DNA of 27,336 nucleotides from Darwinimomas sp963643215 (GTDB taxonomy: Bacteria; Bacillota; Clostridia; Lachnospirales; Lachnospiraceae). The stretch is from NCBI GenBank assembly GCA_963643215.1, contig CAVIJY010000021.1, positions 1-27,336 on the forward strand, read 5' to 3'. The position numbers and the translations under genes were made by a program. Numbering within the stretch: the first letter of the stretch is position 1; each line of letters begins with the position of its first letter. Below, one piece after another: positions 25,166 through 27,336 of this stretch. A model generated the notes under the pieces. The model did not search any database. It had not been told where the DNA came from and worked only from the letters and a program-made list of their open reading frames with translations.

Positions 25166-26014
25166 GTGGAGGTAAGAGTTGCGAAGACGGCCGGTTTCTG
25201 CTTTGGAGTAAAACGGGCCGTGGACATGGTATATGAGCAGATAGCTCAGAGAAGGAATGTAACCACCTACGGGCCCATCATTCACAATGAATCGGTCGTG
25301 GAGGATCTGGCATCCAGAGGAGTGCATGTCGCAGATACGCCCGAGGAGCTCTTAAGGCTGAGGGATACTGTGGTAGTGATCAGATCACACGGAGCGCCGA
25401 AGGCTGTATATGATATCATCGAGAATGCCGGACTGCATATAGTCGATGCCACATGCCCGTTTGTCAAAAAGATACACAGTATAGTAAAGGCGCAATGTGC
25501 TGACGGAGTGAGAGTCCTCATCATAGGAGATCCGTCGCATCCCGAGGTGCAGGGCATAAAGGGATGGGGAGATGAGTATACGGTGGCTGCTGATACGATA
25601 GAGGATATCACGAAAGCATTCCCGGATACGGACAAGCCCGTAGCGGTAGTCGCGCAGACAACTTTTAACCTTTTAAAATTTCAAGAAATTGTTGCAGAAA
25701 TGCGGTCTATGGGGTATGATTTGAAGAGCTTTAATACGATTTGCAGCGCGACCAGAGAGCGGCAGGAGGAGACAGCAGAGCTTGCTTCTGTATCAGACAT
25801 GATGGTTGTAATCGGTAGTCCGCACAGTTCGAACACAAGAAAGTTGTACGATATTTCAAAACAGCGATGTGACAGAACCTTCTTCGTCGGCTCGGCTGAC
25901 GAACTTAAAGGGCGCGAGTTCCCGCAGACGGGAAAAATTGGTATTACGGCAGGGGCATCGGCCCCGGATAATATAATTGCGGAGGTTTCAGAATATGTCA
26001 GATCCAAGTTTTGA
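25166..26014 (+). CDS. ispH: 4-hydroxy-3-methylbut-2-enyl diphosphate reductase
   Basis: IspH is the last MEP-pathway enzyme, a [4Fe-4S] reductase making IPP and DMAPP. It has 282 residues. The three cluster cysteines are present in TAGFCFGVKRAV, DATCPFVKKIH and FNTICSATRERQ, and the C-terminal GITAGASAPDNII completes the substrate site. GTG 25166 gives the family's MEVxxAKTAGFCFG start with GGGAG eight bases upstream; GTG 25160, overlapping the cmk stop, is the alternative. Many Clostridia have IspH fused to ribosomal protein S1. Here the S1 gene starts inside ispH in another frame. From about 25660 codon choice turns AT-richer (TTA, CAA, ATT, GTT), unlike the first half. Confidence 0.95.
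   Translation: MEVRVAKTAGFCFGVKRAVDMVYEQIAQRRNVTTYGPIIHNESVVEDLASRGVHVADTPEELLRLRDTVVVIRSHGAPKAVYDIIENAGLHIVDATCPFVKKIHSIVKAQCADGVRVLIIGDPSHPEVQGIKGWGDEYTVAADTIEDITKAFPDTDKPVAVVAQTTFNLLKFQEIVAEMRSMGYDLKSFNTICSATRERQEETAELASVSDMMVVIGSPHSSNTRKLYDISKQRCDRTFFVGSADELKGREFPQTGKIGITAGASAPDNIIAEVSEYVRSKF
25692..25720 (+). promoter_or_regulatory. Possible internal promoter for rpsA inside ispH
   Basis: TTGCAG (25692-25697) is followed, after 17 bases, by TATGAT (25715-25720; 5 of 6 matches to TATAAT). It lies in the AT-richer second half of ispH, about 275 bases ahead of rpsA. A separate promoter would let S1, needed in large amounts, be made above the level of the upstream enzymes. The -35 match is poor (3 of 6). 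Confidence 0.25.
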
Positions 26015-27083
26015 AGAGATGCTGGAGCAGTCTTTTAAGACTATCCACAATGGTGAAGTGGTCACGGGCAGCGTCATAGGTGTAAAGCCCGATCAGATCA
26101 TCCTCAATATCGGATACAAATCCGACGGTATCATCACGAGGAATGAGTACAGCAACGACAACACCATAGATCTTCGCGAGGCTGTTCACGAGGGCGATCA
26201 GATCGATGCCAAGGTTCTCAAGGTCAATGACGGAGAGGGTCAGGTGTTGCTTTCATCCAAGAGGATCGCTGCTGACAAGGCCAACAAGAAGCTTGAGGAA
26301 GCATTTAACAATAAAGAGATTCTTTCCGCCAAGGTTATCAAGGTTATGGACGGCGGTCTCAGCGTTGATGTAGATGGTGCGAGAGTATTTATCCCGGCAA
26401 GCCTTGTATCGGATATCTATGAGAGAGATCTCACAAAGTATGACGGTCAGGAAATCGACTTTGTCGTAACCGAATTCAATCCCAGAAGGCGCAGAATCAT
26501 CGGAGACAGAAAGCAGCTGATCGAGGCAAAGAAGGCAGAGCTGAGGAAGGAGCTCTTCGAGAGAATCGCCGTTGGTGATATCATCGAGGGAACTGTAAAG
26601 AATCTGACTGACTTTGGCGCGTTTATCGACCTCGGAGGCGCAGACGGACTGCTTCATATCTCGGAGATGAGCTGGGGCAGACTGGAGAACCCCAAGAAGG
26701 TGTTCAAGCCCGGACAGGTGGTTCGTACATATATCAAGGATATCGTTGATGAGAAGATAGCGCTGAGCATGAAGTTCCCCGACGAGAATCCCTGGCTTGG
26801 AGCAGATGAGAAGTTCAGAATCGGCAATATAGTAACCGGCAAGGTTGCTCGCATGACCGACTTCGGAGCATTCATAGAGCTGGCACCCGGCATTGATGCA
26901 CTGCTTCATGTATCGCAGATATCCAGAAAGCATGTGGACAAGCCCTCCGATATACTTAAGGTAGGTCAGGAGGTTGAGGCTGAGATAGTAGACTTCAACG
27001 AAGAGTCCAGAAAGATCTCTCTCTCCATGAAGTCACTTGAGTCAGTCGATGACGCTGCTCAGGAAAGCACGGAAGAGGAATGA
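25995..27083 (+). CDS. rpsA: Ribosomal protein S1-like protein, four S1 domains
   Basis: S1 binds mRNA on the 30S subunit and helps translation initiation. It has 362 residues with four S1 (OB) repeats at about 17-88, 105-170, 190-258 and 275-345. The third and fourth are the most canonical: VKNLTDFGAFIDLGGADGLLHISEMSW and VARMTDFGAFIELAPGIDALLHVSQIS. The acidic tail ends ESTEEE. ATG 25995 has GGAGG nine bases upstream and begins MSDPSFEEMLEQS; the frame extends to 25977 but without an SD. It overlaps the end of ispH by 20 bases in a different frame. Codon use (many ATC, AAG, GTT) looks like a highly expressed gene. A strong terminator follows. Confidence 0.95.
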   Translation: MSDPSFEEMLEQSFKTIHNGEVVTGSVIGVKPDQIILNIGYKSDGIITRNEYSNDNTIDLREAVHEGDQIDAKVLKVNDGEGQVLLSSKRIAADKANKKLEEAFNNKEILSAKVIKVMDGGLSVDVDGARVFIPASLVSDIYERDLTKYDGQEIDFVVTEFNPRRRRIIGDRKQLIEAKKAELRKELFERIAVGDIIEGTVKNLTDFGAFIDLGGADGLLHISEMSWGRLENPKKVFKPGQVVRTYIKDIVDEKIALSMKFPDENPWLGADEKFRIGNIVTGKVARMTDFGAFIELAPGIDALLHVSQISRKHVDKPSDILKVGQEVEAEIVDFNEESRKISLSMKSLESVDDAAQESTEEE

Positions 27084-27113
27084 TCCTCGAATCGGATATA
27101 TAGAAAATAAAAG

Positions 27114-27152
27114 ACACGGTCTGTCGAGAGAAAATCGGCAGACCGTGTTTTT
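27114..27152 (+). terminator. Rho-independent terminator after rpsA (probably bidirectional)
   Basis: A 13-bp stem (27114-27126 with 27136-27148, one G-U pair) around a nine-base loop is followed by TTTTT (27148-27152). The A-rich flank on the left (AAAATAAAAG) gives a U-rich tail on the minus strand too, so it can stop transcription from either side. It marks the end of the long gene run. Confidence 0.9.
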
Positions 27153-27172
27153 ACGCGAAGCAATGAGCCAAA

Positions 27173-27276
27173 GTCTGAGCTTGCTCAAGACCTTGACGGT
27201 GCTAAGCGCCAGTGGCGCTTGTTAAGCACCGACCGGAGTGGAACATAGACACCGCGATAGCGAGACGGGCATGCCG
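27173..27276. other. Hairpin-rich non-coding stretch after the rpsA terminator
   Basis: No credible gene is present. Several stems follow one another: 27173-27192 (GTCTGAG/CTCAAGAC), a strong one at 27198-27230 (GGTGCT and AAGCGCC pairing with GGCGCTT and AGCACC around AGT, with a GTTA bulge), CGC-GATA-GCG at 27253-27262 and CGG/CCG at 27266-27276. It could be a structured RNA, part of an intergenic repeat family, or the 3' flank of a gene beyond the window. The strand cannot be decided. Confidence 0.4.
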
Positions 27277-27292
27277 CCAATCTGTAATGAAG

Positions 27293-27331
27293 AATCCCCG
27301 TCAGCGACCGTATAAGTCGACAACGGGGATT
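27293..27331. terminator. Terminator-like hairpin at the window edge
   Basis: AATCCCCGT (27293-27301) pairs perfectly with ACGGGGATT (27323-27331). Inside, CGAC (27305-27308) pairs with GTCG (27316-27319) across a symmetric three-by-three internal loop. The flanks are only mildly T-rich (TTTACTC on the + side, TTCTTCATT on the minus side), so terminator function is likely but not certain. It may end either the hairpin-rich stretch before it or a minus-strand unit entering from beyond the window. Confidence 0.45.
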
Positions 27332-27336
27332 TACTC

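Noticed and set aside
27037..27225. Small + strand frame of 62 codons after rpsA
   Set aside because: It begins inside rpsA and runs through the strong terminator hairpin, with no SD or similarity.

Overview
The window comes from the chromosome of a bacterium of the Clostridia (Bacillota). The clearest sign is the conserved run nusB-xseA-xseB-ispA-dxs-tlyA-argR-recN, followed by cmk-ispH-rpsA. Strong Shine-Dalgarno sites, mid-range base composition and heavy use of ATA for isoleucine fit a Lachnospiraceae-like or related anaerobe, but the family cannot be fixed from sequence reading alone. There are no tRNA or rRNA genes, CRISPR arrays, transposases or phage genes. Apart from the first gene everything is on the + strand, and most genes overlap or lie within about 20 bases of each other, so 973-27083 looks like one long, tightly packed transcription region with only a few leaders of 120-190 bases.

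Region by region. (1) 1-731, minus strand: 5' part of an exported HAD-type acid phosphatase of the e(P4) family, cut by the window edge. (2) 732-972: divergent promoter region. (3) 973-4947: the most unusual gene, a complete 5-formyltetrahydrofolate cyclo-ligase joined in one open frame to a soluble hybrid histidine kinase with several PAS-like modules, a kinase core and two receiver domains. (4) 5075-12024: addB-addA, the recombination helicase-nuclease, bracketed by two near-identical structured intergenic elements (4966-5042 and 12061-12142). (5) 12215-15197: nusB, xseA, xseB and a prenyl diphosphate synthase. (6) 15198-15334: a leader made of about a dozen copies of an 8-base repeat, just ahead of dxs. 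(7) 15335-20314: dxs, tlyA, argR, recN. (8) 20324-21883: a parvulin-like lipoprotein and a reduced sigma-70-like protein lacking region 4. These occupy the place where spore formers carry spoIVB-spo0A. (9) 21897-27083: aspartate kinase, a HI0933-family flavoprotein, cmk, ispH and rpsA. (10) 27084-27336: a strong terminator and then a hairpin-rich stretch with no gene.

Functional themes: DNA repair and recombination (AddAB, exonuclease VII, RecN), isoprenoid synthesis (Dxs, prenyl synthase, IspH), transcription and translation (NusB, TlyA, S1), and amino-acid control (ArgR, aspartate kinase).

The best candidate for something undescribed is the folate-enzyme/histidine-kinase fusion. Both halves keep their key residues, so one polypeptide could couple one-carbon folate status to a phosphorelay. 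Next come the paired structured elements around addBA, the degenerate sigma-like protein and the repeat leader of dxs.
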